6,743 nucleotides of DNA, taken from positions 1 through 6,743 of the forward strand of contig JAITMI010000160.1 of the NCBI GenBank assembly GCA_031277435.1, read 5' to 3'. The translations under genes and the position numbers were made by a program. This stretch comes from Pseudomonadales bacterium (GTDB taxonomy: Bacteria > Pseudomonadota > Gammaproteobacteria > Pseudomonadales > Pseudohongiellaceae). The notes beneath the pieces were generated by a model. That model was not told where the DNA came from and ran no database searches. It saw nothing but the letters and a program-made list of their open reading frames with translations. Positions 1 to 6,118 of this stretch are shown piece after piece (within the stretch, counting starts at the first letter, position 1; each line of letters starts with the position of its first letter).

Positions 1-31
1 GTATCCAGGAGTTTTGAATTTTAGCCAGCAC

Positions 32-164
32 TATACTGCAAACGGGTACAAATTGGACTTTGTGCCCTTCGTGTCTTTGTGGTAAAAAAGGATTAACCAC
101 AAAGGCACAAAGAGCATAAAGATTCACGGAGAAAAACGTCCAATTTGACCCCGTTTTTGGTATA
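32..164. repeat. Imperfect long inverted repeat, MITE-like or intergenic repeat unit
   Basis: Two nested pairs of arms face each other. The inner arms, 58-83 and 96-121, match at about 22 of 26 positions and carry the core CTTTGTGGT / ACCACAAAG around a 12-base A-rich centre (84-95). The outer arms, 32-58 and 138-164, match at about 22 of 27 positions and share CAAATTGGAC / GTCCAATTTG. On the left the arms abut; on the right 16 extra bases (122-137) separate them, so the element is asymmetric. The stretch is much richer in A and T than the genes beside it. No reading frame in it looks like a protein. Short repeats with a TTCGTGTCTTTGTGGT-like core are, as I recall, scattered between genes in many environmental bacteria. 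Calling it mobile is inference: I see no clear target-site duplication or transposase. Confidence 0.7.
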
Positions 165-172
165 ACAGTCTA

Positions 173-200
173 TTGTCAAAGGAGTATTAGGGGATATAAT
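173..200 (+). promoter_or_regulatory. Sigma70-type promoter of cysK
   Basis: The -35 box TTGTCA lies at 173-178 and a perfect -10 box TATAAT at 195-200, with a 16-base spacer. Transcription would start near 207, giving a leader of only about 20 bases before the ATG at 229. The promoter begins 9 bases after the inverted repeat ends. An imperfect dyad (AGTA and GGGG on the left, CCCC and TACT on the right, 183-212) covers the -10 box and the likely start site. Confidence 0.7.
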
Positions 201-228
201 ACCCCTTGTACTTACAATATACGCTCCC

Positions 229-1161
229 ATGACTCACGCCCTGTTCGACGACATTCTCGGCTGCATCGGCAATACGCCGTTGGTTCGTATTCGCCAAATG
301 AATCCCAATCCGACCGTCCAAATTTACGCCAAACTCGAAGGATTCAATCCGACCGGTAGCATTAAGGATCGTATCGCCCTTAGGATGATCCGGCAGGCAG
401 GGGAAGAAGGCAAACTGCGCCCCGGAAAGACAATCATTGAAGCGACATCCGGCAACACCGGCATCGGATTGGCGCTGGTGGCCGCGGTGAAGGGTTACCG
501 TTTGATTTTGACCATGCCTGAATCAATGTCGGTGGAACGGCGCCAGATCATGAAAGCCTATGGCGCCGAAATCGTGCTGACCCCGCGCGAAAAAGGCATG
601 GGCGGCGCCATCGAAAAAGCCCAGGAATTATTGGGTGAATATCCGGGTTCCTGGATGCCTTCGCAGTTCACCAACCCGGTCAACGTACAAGTGCATCGTG
701 ATACCACGGCACAGGAAATTCTGCGCGATTTCCCCGACGGTTTCGATTACCTCATCACCGGCGTCGGCACCGGCGGGCACATCAGCGGCTGCGCCGAAGT
801 GCTCAAGGCCAGGTTTCCCAAGCTCAAGGTGCTGGCGGTGGAGCCGGAAAAATCGCAGGTGATCGCCGGCAAGGAAAAGGGCCTGCACCGTATTCAAGGC
901 ATTGGCGCCGGCTTCGTGCCAGAAGTGCTCGACACCAAGTTGCTCGACGGCACCATCGCCGTCAGCGAAGAAGCCGCCTTCGACATGGCGCGCCGCTGCG
1001 CGCGCGAGGAAGGCGTATTTGTCGGCATTTCCAGCGGCGCCACGCTGGCCGCGCTGGCGCAAAAACTGCCGGAACTGCCTGAGGGTAGCCGGGTGTTGAT
1101 TTTCTGTTATGACACCGGGGAACGGTATTTGAGTATTGGGGATTTGTTTCCGGCGGGTTGA
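229..1161 (+). CDS. cysK: Cysteine synthase (O-acetylserine sulfhydrylase), CysK type
   Basis: This PLP enzyme makes L-cysteine from O-acetyl-L-serine and sulfide, the last step of cytosolic sulfur assimilation. The 310 residues form a complete fold-type II protein. K46 in PTGSIKDR is the expected Schiff-base lysine. TSGNTG (73-78) is the substrate-binding loop, GVGTGGH (178-184) is the phosphate cup for PLP, and S269 in ISSGA should contact the pyridine nitrogen. [10 protein letters not shown] (222-231) is typical of CysK, and this with the GVGTGG cup argues against E. coli-type CysM, which has a TTGT cup. H184 stands where E. coli CysK has Thr. The ATG at 229 fits the family N-terminus, though the bases before it (CGCTCCC) give no clear Shine-Dalgarno. 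The gene has its own promoter and is probably monocistronic. A cystathionine beta-synthase-like or CysM-like substrate preference cannot be excluded from sequence alone. Confidence 0.93.
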   Translation: MTHALFDDILGCIGNTPLVRIRQMNPNPTVQIYAKLEGFNPTGSIKDRIALRMIRQAGEEGKLRPGKTIIEATSGNTGIGLALVAAVKGYRLILTMPESMSVERRQIMKAYGAEIVLTPREKGMGGAIEKAQELLGEYPGSWMPSQFTNPVNVQVHRDTTAQEILRDFPDGFDYLITGVGTGGHISGCAEVLKARFPKLKVLAVEPEKSQVIAGKEKGLHRIQGIGAGFVPEVLDTKLLDGTIAVSEEAAFDMARRCAREEGVFVGISSGATLAALAQKLPELPEGSRVLIFCYDTGERYLSIGDLFPAG

Positions 1162-1202
1162 GGTTACGGAGAATGATCGGCGCATCGGCGATATCGAGGC
1201 GC

Positions 1203-1281
1203 TTGTAGGGGCGGGCCTTGTGCCCGCCCGTGTTGACGGATGACGCGGGACGATGGGCGGGCACAAGGCCCGCCCCTACAA
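1203..1281. repeat. Perfect 27-bp inverted repeat with hairpin arms (REP/BIME-like)
   Basis: The arms at 1203-1229 and 1255-1281 are exact reverse complements over 27 bases, separated by 25 bases. Each arm also folds alone: in the left arm GGGCGGGC (1209-1216) pairs with GCCCGCCC (1222-1229) around a 5-base loop. Two head-to-head copies of one palindromic unit is the layout of a bacterial interspersed mosaic element. The unit TTGTAGGGGCGGGCC resembles a repeat common between genes in environmental bacteria. It follows the cysK stop by about 40 bases and may block transcription or protect RNA ends at the junction of the convergent cysK and yadH. It lacks the T-run of a normal terminator. Confidence 0.8.
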
Positions 1282-1325
1282 AACACCGGGTGTGGATGGA
1301 AAACGATTACCGGGACCGGTGTGCA

Positions 1326-1347
1326 GGGGCGAAAAATTTTTCGCCCC
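1326..1347. repeat. Perfect 22-bp palindrome just beyond yadH
   Basis: GGGGCGAAAAA (1326-1336) is followed directly by its exact reverse complement (1337-1347), with no spacer. It lies 3 bases past the yadH stop codon. The G+C outer parts and A/T centre form a hairpin on either strand, but no T-run follows the stem, so it is not a textbook terminator. The outer GGGGCG/CGCCCC matches the edge of the repeat at 1203-1281, so both may be variants of one repeat family. The 44 bases between the two contain only a small ACACCGGGTGT palindrome (1283-1293) and no gene. Confidence 0.75.
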
Positions 1348-1350
1348 AAG

Positions 1351-2115
1351 TTACTTTTTCAACCTATACCCCGTCTTGAACACCCAATACAAAATCACGC
1401 AGCAGATCAGCAAAAACAGCAGCGTCATCGCCAGACTCACGCCCACGTTCACATCCGCGATCTCATAAAAACTCCAGCGGAAACCGCTCACCAGATACAC
1501 CACCGGATTGAACAGCGTCAGCGTTTGCCATAGCGGCGGCAGCATGGAAATGGAATAAAAACTGCCGCCCAAAAACGTCAAGGGCGTGATAATCAAGAGC
1601 GGAATCACCTGCAATTTCTCGAAACTGTCGGCCCAGATGCCGATGATGAAACCGAACAGGCTGAAACTGAGCGAAGTCAGCGTCAAAAACAGCAGCATCA
1701 CCCAAGGATGACGAATTTCCAAGGGCACGAACAAGGACGCCGTGGCCAGAATGATTACCCCGATCAACAGCGATTTACTGGTGGCGGCGCCAACGTAGCC
1801 GATAACGATTTCCAGCGGCGACATCGGCGCCGACAGCACTTCGTAAATGGTGCCGATAAAACGCGGAAAATAAATGCCGAACGAGGCATTGGCGATACTT
1901 TCGGTCAAAATCGACAGCATGATCAAACCCGGCACCAAAAACGCGCCATACGGCACGCCATCGACCTCGCTCATGCGTGAACCAATGGCGCTGCCGAACA
2001 CCACGAAATACAAGGACGTGGACAAGACCGGCGATACGATGCTCTGCGCCAGCGTGCGGAAGGTGCGCGCCATTTCGAATTTATAGAGCGCGTTGACGCC
2101 GTGGATGTTGATCAT
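1351..2115 (-). CDS. yadH: ABC-2 type exporter permease, YadH-like
   Basis: This is the inner-membrane half of an ABC exporter. It has 254 residues, close to E. coli YadH (256 as I recall). About six hydrophobic segments are visible, near residues 22-44, 57-79, 107-131, 137-161, 169-190 and 226-246. The stretch at 178-213, with [15 protein letters not shown] and [13 protein letters not shown], is the conserved C-terminal signature of ABC-2 permeases, and the tail is basic (YRLKK). The start at 2115 gives [14 protein letters not shown] and overlaps the yadG stop in ATGA, which predicts translational coupling. The same frame stays open upstream to 2643, but that extension lies inside yadG, is rich in Arg, Gly and Ala, and does not look like protein. 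The substrate is not known; exporters of this kind are usually linked to lipids, polysaccharides or drugs. Confidence 0.9.
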   Translation of the reverse strand: MINIHGVNALYKFEMARTFRTLAQSIVSPVLSTSLYFVVFGSAIGSRMSEVDGVPYGAFLVPGLIMLSILTESIANASFGIYFPRFIGTIYEVLSAPMSPLEIVIGYVGAATSKSLLIGVIILATASLFVPLEIRHPWVMLLFLTLTSLSFSLFGFIIGIWADSFEKLQVIPLLIITPLTFLGGSFYSISMLPPLWQTLTLFNPVVYLVSGFRWSFYEIADVNVGVSLAMTLLFLLICCVILYWVFKTGYRLKK

Positions 2116-3032
2116 TTGCGCACCAGATTCACGAAAATTTCCTCCAGGGAATGCTGCTCGGTATCGAGATCGCGCCAGCGCAAACCCGCCGCTTCGATCG
2201 CGCCCAAAAGTTGCGTGATGTCGGAATGCTCGCCTTGTTTGTCGTAGCGGTAGATCAAGGTAAGGCCGTCCTCGCTGAGATCGAGCTGAAAGGCCGCGAG
2301 CGCTTCGGGAATCTTCGCCAGAGTTTGCGTCAGATGCAAAAACAGGCGCTTTTCGCCCAGTTTGCGCATCAAGACTTGTTTGTCCTCCACCAGCATCAGT
2401 TCGCCCTTGTTGATGACGCCGATGCGATCCGCCATTTCCTCCGCTTCTTCGAGATAGTGCGTGGTGAGGATGATGGTGACGCCGTCCTCGCGCAGCCGCC
2501 GCACCAGTTGCCACATGTCCTGACGCAGTTCCACGTCCACCCCGGCGGTGGGCTCGTCGAGAAATAGAATGCGCGGTTGATGCGCCAGCGCCTTGCCGAT
2601 CATCACGCGGCGCTTCATGCCGCCCGAGAGCCTGATGATCCACTCGTGTTTCTTGTCGAAGAGCGACAGATCCTTGAGCACCTGATCGAGCCAGGCTTGA
2701 TCCGGCGCCTTGCCGAACAAACCGCGGCTGAGTTTGAAAGTGCTGTTGACGCTCTCGAAGGAATCGGTAGCCAGTTCCTGCGGCACCAGGCCAATCAAGC
2801 TACGCGCCGCGCGATACTGTTTGACGTTGTCGTAACCCCCGATGCGCACCGAGCCCGAGCTGGCCTTGACGATGCCGCAAACGATGCTGATCAGCGTGGT
2901 CTTGCCAGCGCCGTTGGGGCCCAAGAGCGCGATGATTTCGCCTTCGCGGATGTCCAGATTGATCGACTTCAACGCGGTGAAACCGTTGGCGTAGACCTTG
3001 GACAGATTCTCTATTTGGATGATCGGTTGCAT
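2112..3032 (-). CDS. yadG: ABC exporter ATP-binding subunit, YadG-like
   Basis: This cytoplasmic ATPase drives the YadH-like permease encoded directly after it. All nucleotide-binding elements are present: Walker [10 protein letters not shown] (38-46), Q-loop glutamine 85 in VPQE, signature LSGGM (135-139) followed by KRR, Walker B ILFLDE (155-160), D-loop AGVD (163-166) and switch histidine 192. The LSGGMKRR and [13 protein letters not shown] stretches are very like E. coli YadG, and the length of 306 also fits (YadG is 308 as I recall). Residues from about 215 form a C-terminal extension ending [13 protein letters not shown], typical of the family's regulatory tail. The ATG at 3032 fits the family N-terminus, but only a weak purine stretch precedes it. 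A terminator ends about 23 bases upstream, so the operon's promoter is unclear. YadG assignment is by resemblance; the substrate is unknown. Confidence 0.92.
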   Translation of the reverse strand: MQPIIQIENLSKVYANGFTALKSINLDIREGEIIALLGPNGAGKTTLISIVCGIVKASSGSVRIGGYDNVKQYRAARSLIGLVPQELATDSFESVNSTFKLSRGLFGKAPDQAWLDQVLKDLSLFDKKHEWIIRLSGGMKRRVMIGKALAHQPRILFLDEPTAGVDVELRQDMWQLVRRLREDGVTIILTTHYLEEAEEMADRIGVINKGELMLVEDKQVLMRKLGEKRLFLHLTQTLAKIPEALAAFQLDLSEDGLTLIYRYDKQGEHSDITQLLGAIEAAGLRWRDLDTEQHSLEEIFVNLVRK

Positions 3033-3055
3033 ACAGCTCAGCTAAGCGAAGATGT

Positions 3056-3083
3056 GAAAAGGGCAGCCGAAGCTGCCCTTTTC
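3056..3083 (-). terminator. Rho-independent terminator after the MFS gene
   Basis: On the minus strand a perfect 12-bp stem (GAAAAGGGCAGC / GCTGCCCTTTTC) closes a TTCG tetraloop in the stable C(TTCG)G context, and TTTTC forms its 3' edge. It lies about 37 bases after the stop of the MFS gene and ends about 23 bases before the yadG start, so it should separate the two units. The stem is A-rich on its 5' side and T-rich on its 3' side, so it could also work in the other direction, but no plus-strand gene ends here. Confidence 0.85.
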
Positions 3084-3120
3084 TAGTGTTGCGGAGTGTT
3101 GTTGCGGAGAGTTTTACGGT

Positions 3121-4491
3121 TTACGCCAACTTGGCGTCACCCACCGCGACGTTTGGGGAGGTGGCCGGTTTGTCGGTGCCCATTTTCAGGAAGGTCAGCA
3201 CGATGGCGCCGAGCAAGGAGCCGATGGCCATAATCAAGGCCACGCTCGCTACTCCAGAACCCACCACGCCTTCCACCTTGAACGCGCCCAGCAAGTAGCC
3301 CGCCATGATGGGAGCCAGTACCGCGCCGCCGCGGCCTACGCCGATCACGAAGCCGGTGCCAGTGGCACGCAGATGCGTGGGGAACACGTAAGCGACGATG
3401 GTGTAAAGGCCCGAAACGCCGGCATTGCCGAAGAAACCGGCAAGGCAGGCCAACATGCTGATCATGGTCAGGTCCGGCGAGGTTTGGCCGTAAATCGCCA
3501 CGCCCACGCCGGTCAAAGCCACAATGCCGATGGAGAGCGGCTTGAGGCCGATGCGCGAAGTCAACAAACCAAACACTGCGCCACCCGCCGCGCCGCCTAC
3601 GTTGGCCCAGGTCAGCACGCCGGAAGCCAGGTTGGCGGGGAAGCCCATTTCTCCAACGATGGCTGGCGTCCATTTCAGGATGAAGTAGAAAGTCACGATG
3701 TGCGTGAAATACGCCAAGGTTACCAAGATGGTGGTCATGCGCAGCGCGGGAGAAAAAATATCCAGTACCGAGGCTTTGAGTTGCGCCGTTTCGATCGCGG
3801 GCAGTGCGTCCACGATTTTGTGGCCCAGCTTGCTGAGCGCGGCATTGATGCGCGTCAGGGCGCTTTCTGGCTGCCTACGCGCCAGCCAATGCACCGATTC
3901 GGGCACCAGGAAATACGTGATGGGAATCAGCGCGGCGGAAAGAACGCCGCCAACCATGAACATTACACGCCAATTGAGACCATCGGCGGCCAACAACGCC
4001 TTGCCCACCTCGCCGCAGACGATGCCGCCGAGCGGGTAGCCAATCACCATCAGCGAAATGCACAAGCCGCGATGCTTGTTGTTGGAGAATTCCGCCACTA
4101 CGGCGTTGGTGGTGGACAACATGCCGCCAATGCCAAGGCCGGTGATGACGCGGTAGATACCGAGCGTAATCAAGTTAGTGGCGGTGGTGGCGATGAACAT
4201 GCCTCCCGCCATTACCACCAGACAACCGAGCAGCATGTTGCGGCGGCCGATTTTGTCCGACACACCGCCGAGCCGTACCGAGCCTATCGCCATGCCCACC
4301 AGCTCCGCCGACAGTACATAGCAAAGAATTTCCTGGCCAATGCCAAACTCACCTTGAATGCCCCGGCTCGATACGCTGATCGCCAAGACATCAAAGCCAT
4401 CCATGCCGTTAAGTAATACCGTGATAGCGACGATCACGTATTGCAACGTGGTCATCGCCGATTTGTCGATTATTTCGCGTGGGTCAGTCAT
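3121..4491 (-). CDS. MFS transporter, aromatic acid:H+ symporter (AAHS) type
   Basis: A 456-residue inner-membrane transporter with about twelve hydrophobic segments in two halves, joined by a polar loop near 200-245. The first membrane segment carries DGFD (31-34), the acidic motif of AAHS proteins such as PcaK and BenK. The loop between segments 2 and 3 has GGVSDKIGRR (75-84), the MFS motif A. Segment 4 has R114 followed by GLGIGG. Near the C-terminus FPTHLRATGTGFVIGVGRGG (370-389) matches the family's second-half motif. Family members import aromatic or other organic acids with protons. The substrate here cannot be named: no ring-cleavage or other catabolic gene is in the window. The ATG at 4491 gives a normal short N-terminus; AGGGGA lies about 11 bases upstream, a rather long spacing. 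The gene appears monocistronic, with a terminator after it. Confidence 0.88.
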   Translation of the reverse strand: MTDPREIIDKSAMTTLQYVIVAITVLLNGMDGFDVLAISVSSRGIQGEFGIGQEILCYVLSAELVGMAIGSVRLGGVSDKIGRRNMLLGCLVVMAGGMFIATTATNLITLGIYRVITGLGIGGMLSTTNAVVAEFSNNKHRGLCISLMVIGYPLGGIVCGEVGKALLAADGLNWRVMFMVGGVLSAALIPITYFLVPESVHWLARRQPESALTRINAALSKLGHKIVDALPAIETAQLKASVLDIFSPALRMTTILVTLAYFTHIVTFYFILKWTPAIVGEMGFPANLASGVLTWANVGGAAGGAVFGLLTSRIGLKPLSIGIVALTGVGVAIYGQTSPDLTMISMLACLAGFFGNAGVSGLYTIVAYVFPTHLRATGTGFVIGVGRGGAVLAPIMAGYLLGAFKVEGVVGSGVASVALIMAIGSLLGAIVLTFLKMGTDKPATSPNVAVGDAKLA

Positions 4492-4548
4492 GACGGCTAA
4501 AGTCCCCTATAAGCAGATTGATTGGAGGGTAGGAAAGTGCGCAGCTCG

Positions 4549-4575
4549 CGGCAGTTGTAATGTTATTGGCTGCCG
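4549..4575. promoter_or_regulatory. Candidate operator dyad upstream of the MFS gene
   Basis: CGGCAG (4549-4554) and CTGCCG (4570-4575) are exact inverted copies, and inside them TAA and TTA are almost symmetrically placed around a central TG. It lies between the candidate promoter and the start codon of the MFS gene, where a repressor could act. Dyads of this size occur by chance in GC-rich DNA, so this is only a candidate. Confidence 0.3.
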
Positions 4576-4588
4576 TAAAACTGACCGG

Positions 4589-4618
4589 AGCATAGTACAA
4601 CATGCCCGGCCAGAACAA
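4589..4618 (-). promoter_or_regulatory. Possible promoter of the MFS gene
   Basis: On the minus strand TTGTTC (4618-4613) and TATGCT (4594-4589) are separated by 18 bases. Each box matches the sigma70 consensus at four of six positions. The predicted leader is about 90 bases and contains the dyad at 4549-4575. The -35 box overlaps the T-rich tail of the terminator-like hairpin at 4619-4638. Confidence 0.35.
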
Positions 4619-4638
4619 GCGCCGCTCATGCGCGGCGC
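4619..4638 (-). terminator. Terminator-like hairpin after the TrmH-family gene
   Basis: GCGCCGC and GCGGCGC form a 7-bp G+C stem around a 6-base loop, starting one base after the methyltransferase stop codon. On the minus strand TTGTTCT follows, a weak and interrupted T-run, so termination may be partial. The 148-base gap at 4492-4639 holds this hairpin, the candidate promoter and the dyad, and no gene that I can see. Confidence 0.5.
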
Positions 4639-4639
4639 G

Positions 4640-5392
4640 TCACATATTTGTCGCGCTTTGCGCGCCCGCCCCCGCCAACTCATAAGCGCAGATATTGACC
4701 GCCGTGGCCAGATTCAACGATTCCAGCACCCCGGCGCCCTCAATACTGAAGCGCGCCGCGGCGAGACCAGCGCATACGTCCTCTGGCAAACCACGCGCTT
4801 CATTGCCAAAGAGATAACAATCAAAGCCAGCGAAAGCCGCATCCCGCGTGCTCGTGCCAGCAAGATCCAGCGCGGCGATGCGCGTAAAACGCCGCGCCAG
4901 CGCCTGCCACTCAATATCAAGTTCCAAGGGCACATGAAACAGCGCCCCCATGCTCGCGCGCACCACTTTAGGGTTGTAAGGATCAACGCTGCCAGGGCTG
5001 AGCAAGAGGCGAAAACCGCCGAACCAGGCCAGGCTGCGCAAGATGGTGCCGAGATTGCCGGGGTCTTGTATTTCATGCAGATACATCGCGCGCTCGGTGA
5101 CGCTGGGTGCGGCGGCGGCGCGCGGCAAGGGCGCCACGGCGAGAATGCCTTGCGGATTTTCGGTATCGGCTATCTGGCGAAACGTCCGTTCAGGAATGAT
5201 GTGGGTATTGAAGGGGCTGGACCAATAGCGGTAAGCATCGGTGACATACAACTCGCTGCCAAGCAGTTCGGGCTTATATTGCGCGGCTTTCTGCAATTCC
5301 AACACCGGATGTTCGCCTTCCACGATGAAACAGCCAAAACTTTGCCGGTACTTTTTGCTGATATGCAGTTTCTTGAGGTCGTCGAGCTTCAT
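4640..5392 (-). CDS. TrmH/SpoU-family RNA 2'-O-ribose methyltransferase
   Basis: A 250-residue SPOUT enzyme that would transfer a methyl group from S-adenosylmethionine to a ribose 2'-OH in tRNA or rRNA. The N-terminal part, with FIVEGEHPVLE (22-32), looks like the small substrate-binding domain of the RlmB/TsnR type. The three knot motifs are clear: motif 1 DPGNLGTILRS (110-120) with N113 and the likely catalytic R119, motif 2 FGNEARGL (195-202), and motif 3 FSIEGAGVLESLNLATA (215-231). The start at 5392 is supported by GGAGG six bases upstream (5403-5399) and by the N-terminus MKLDDLKKLHISKKYR. The frame is open further upstream to 5635, but that part lies over rlmE and is not protein-like. 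The target nucleotide cannot be read from sequence; RlmB and TrmH orthology are both possible but unproven. It is divergent from rlmE. Confidence 0.88.
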   Translation of the reverse strand: MKLDDLKKLHISKKYRQSFGCFIVEGEHPVLELQKAAQYKPELLGSELYVTDAYRYWSSPFNTHIIPERTFRQIADTENPQGILAVAPLPRAAAAPSVTERAMYLHEIQDPGNLGTILRSLAWFGGFRLLLSPGSVDPYNPKVVRASMGALFHVPLELDIEWQALARRFTRIAALDLAGTSTRDAAFAGFDCYLFGNEARGLPEDVCAGLAAARFSIEGAGVLESLNLATAVNICAYELAGAGAQSATNM

Positions 5393-5398
5393 GCCGCG

Positions 5399-5403
5399 CC
5401 TCC
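5399..5403 (-). promoter_or_regulatory. Shine-Dalgarno of the TrmH-family gene
   Basis: GGAGG on the minus strand lies six bases before the ATG at 5392. It fixes the start and excludes the 81-residue upstream extension. It is the clearest ribosome-binding site in the window. Confidence 0.8.
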
Positions 5404-5437
5404 AGGCGGGTAATGATGAAGCGCGGATTGTACTGTT

Positions 5438-5443
5438 TATAAT
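5438..5443. promoter_or_regulatory. -10 box in the divergent methyltransferase promoter region
   Basis: TATAAT (5438-5443, plus strand) is a perfect -10 hexamer about 50 bases before the rlmE start, with a TG just upstream but one base further than in an extended -10. No good -35 box is at the right distance. The centre TTATAA is symmetrical, and on the minus strand TATAAA and, slightly further on, TACAAT could serve the TrmH-family gene. The whole gap, 5393-5494, appears to be a shared divergent promoter region. Confidence 0.45.
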
Positions 5444-5494
5444 GCGCGCTTTTCGCGGCCAAACCCCGGCTTGCGCACTTTTTTGGCGGACCCC

Positions 5495-6118
5495 ATGACA
5501 CGATCCAAAAGCAGCAACCGCTGGCTGGACGAACACGTCAACGACCCTTACGTAAAGCTGGCGCAGAAAGACGGCTACCGTTCGCGCGCCAGTTACAAAC
5601 TGCTGGAACTGCTCGACAAGGACCGGCTCTTGCAAGGCGGCATGTTAGTGATGGATCTTGGCAGCGCTCCCGGCGGCTGGTCGCAAGTCTTGAGCCGCAA
5701 GCTCGGCGGCAAGGGCCGCGTCATCGCCACCGACATTCTGCCGATGGACCCGGTGGATCAGGTGGAATTCATTCAAGGCGACTTCACCAGCGACGATGTG
5801 TTCCAAAAAATCCTCGACACGCTTGGCGGCCAACGCCCCGATCTCGTACTCTCCGACATTGCCCCCAACATCAGCGGCGTCGCCGCCGCCGATCAAGCGG
5901 CGTCTATTTACCTGGTGGAATTGGCGCTCGACATGGCGCGCCGGGTGCTCAAACCCGGCGGCGATTTCGTGGCGAAGCTGTTTCAAGGCGAGGGCTCGGA
6001 TGCCTATCTGAAAGAATTACGCGCCTCTTTCGACAAAGTCGTGATACGCAAACCCAGCGCCTCGCGCCCACGCTCGCGCGAGGTGTATGTGGTGGGAAAA
6101 GGGTTCAAGGGGGCGTAG
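5495..6118 (+). CDS. rlmE: 23S rRNA (uridine-2552 2'-O) methyltransferase RlmE (FtsJ/RrmJ)
   Basis: This Rossmann-fold enzyme methylates the ribose of U2552 in the A-loop of 23S rRNA, a late step in large-subunit assembly. The 207 residues match E. coli RlmE (209 as I recall) from end to end. The SAM-binding motif [11 protein letters not shown] is at 54-64. The K-D-K-E catalytic tetrad is complete: K35, D121 in SDIAPN, K161 and E196 in SREVY. The start at 5495 gives [14 protein letters not shown], as in the family; a TTG at 5471 in frame would add only eight residues and is not needed. GGCGGA ends four bases before the ATG, a weak ribosome-binding site. In many proteobacteria rlmE precedes ftsH and lies beside yhbY. 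Here the downstream neighbour is a convergent thrC, overlapping by 14 bp. Confidence 0.96.
   Translation: MTRSKSSNRWLDEHVNDPYVKLAQKDGYRSRASYKLLELLDKDRLLQGGMLVMDLGSAPGGWSQVLSRKLGGKGRVIATDILPMDPVDQVEFIQGDFTSDDVFQKILDTLGGQRPDLVLSDIAPNISGVAAADQAASIYLVELALDMARRVLKPGGDFVAKLFQGEGSDAYLKELRASFDKVVIRKPSASRPRSREVYVVGKGFKGA

Noticed and set aside
32..164. CRISPR or riboswitch explanation for the repeat upstream of cysK
   Set aside because: There is one inverted pair and no regularly spaced direct repeats. It lies before the promoter, so it would not be in the cysK leader as a riboswitch must be.
628..1266. 212-codon minus-strand frame opposite cysK
   Set aside because: It is a shadow of the cysK frame and runs into the repeat at 1203-1281; no recognisable domain.
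1164..1533. Small open frames across the repeats between cysK and yadH
   Set aside because: Peptides such as GGHKARPYK come from translating the palindromic repeat and have no independent support.
2116..2643. N-terminal extension of yadH in an open frame
   Set aside because: It lies inside yadG in another frame, is rich in Arg, Gly and Ala, and the ATGA overlap at 2112-2115 with a normal family length supports the short start.
3373..4416. 347-codon open frame on the plus strand opposite the MFS gene
   Set aside because: It is rich in His, Arg, Gln and Gly, has no recognisable motif, and is the antisense shadow of a clear membrane transporter in GC-rich DNA.
4358..5413. 351-codon open frame on the plus strand over the TrmH-family gene
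   Set aside because: It runs antisense to a gene with all three SPOUT motifs and a good ribosome-binding site; its composition is not protein-like.
5471..5494. TTG start for rlmE adding eight residues
   Set aside because: The ATG at 5495 aligns with the family start, and the extra residues have no counterpart in E. coli RlmE.
5393..5635. N-terminal extension of the TrmH-family gene
   Set aside because: It would overlap the coding part of rlmE. GGAGG at 5399-5403 and the family N-terminus both favour the start at 5392.
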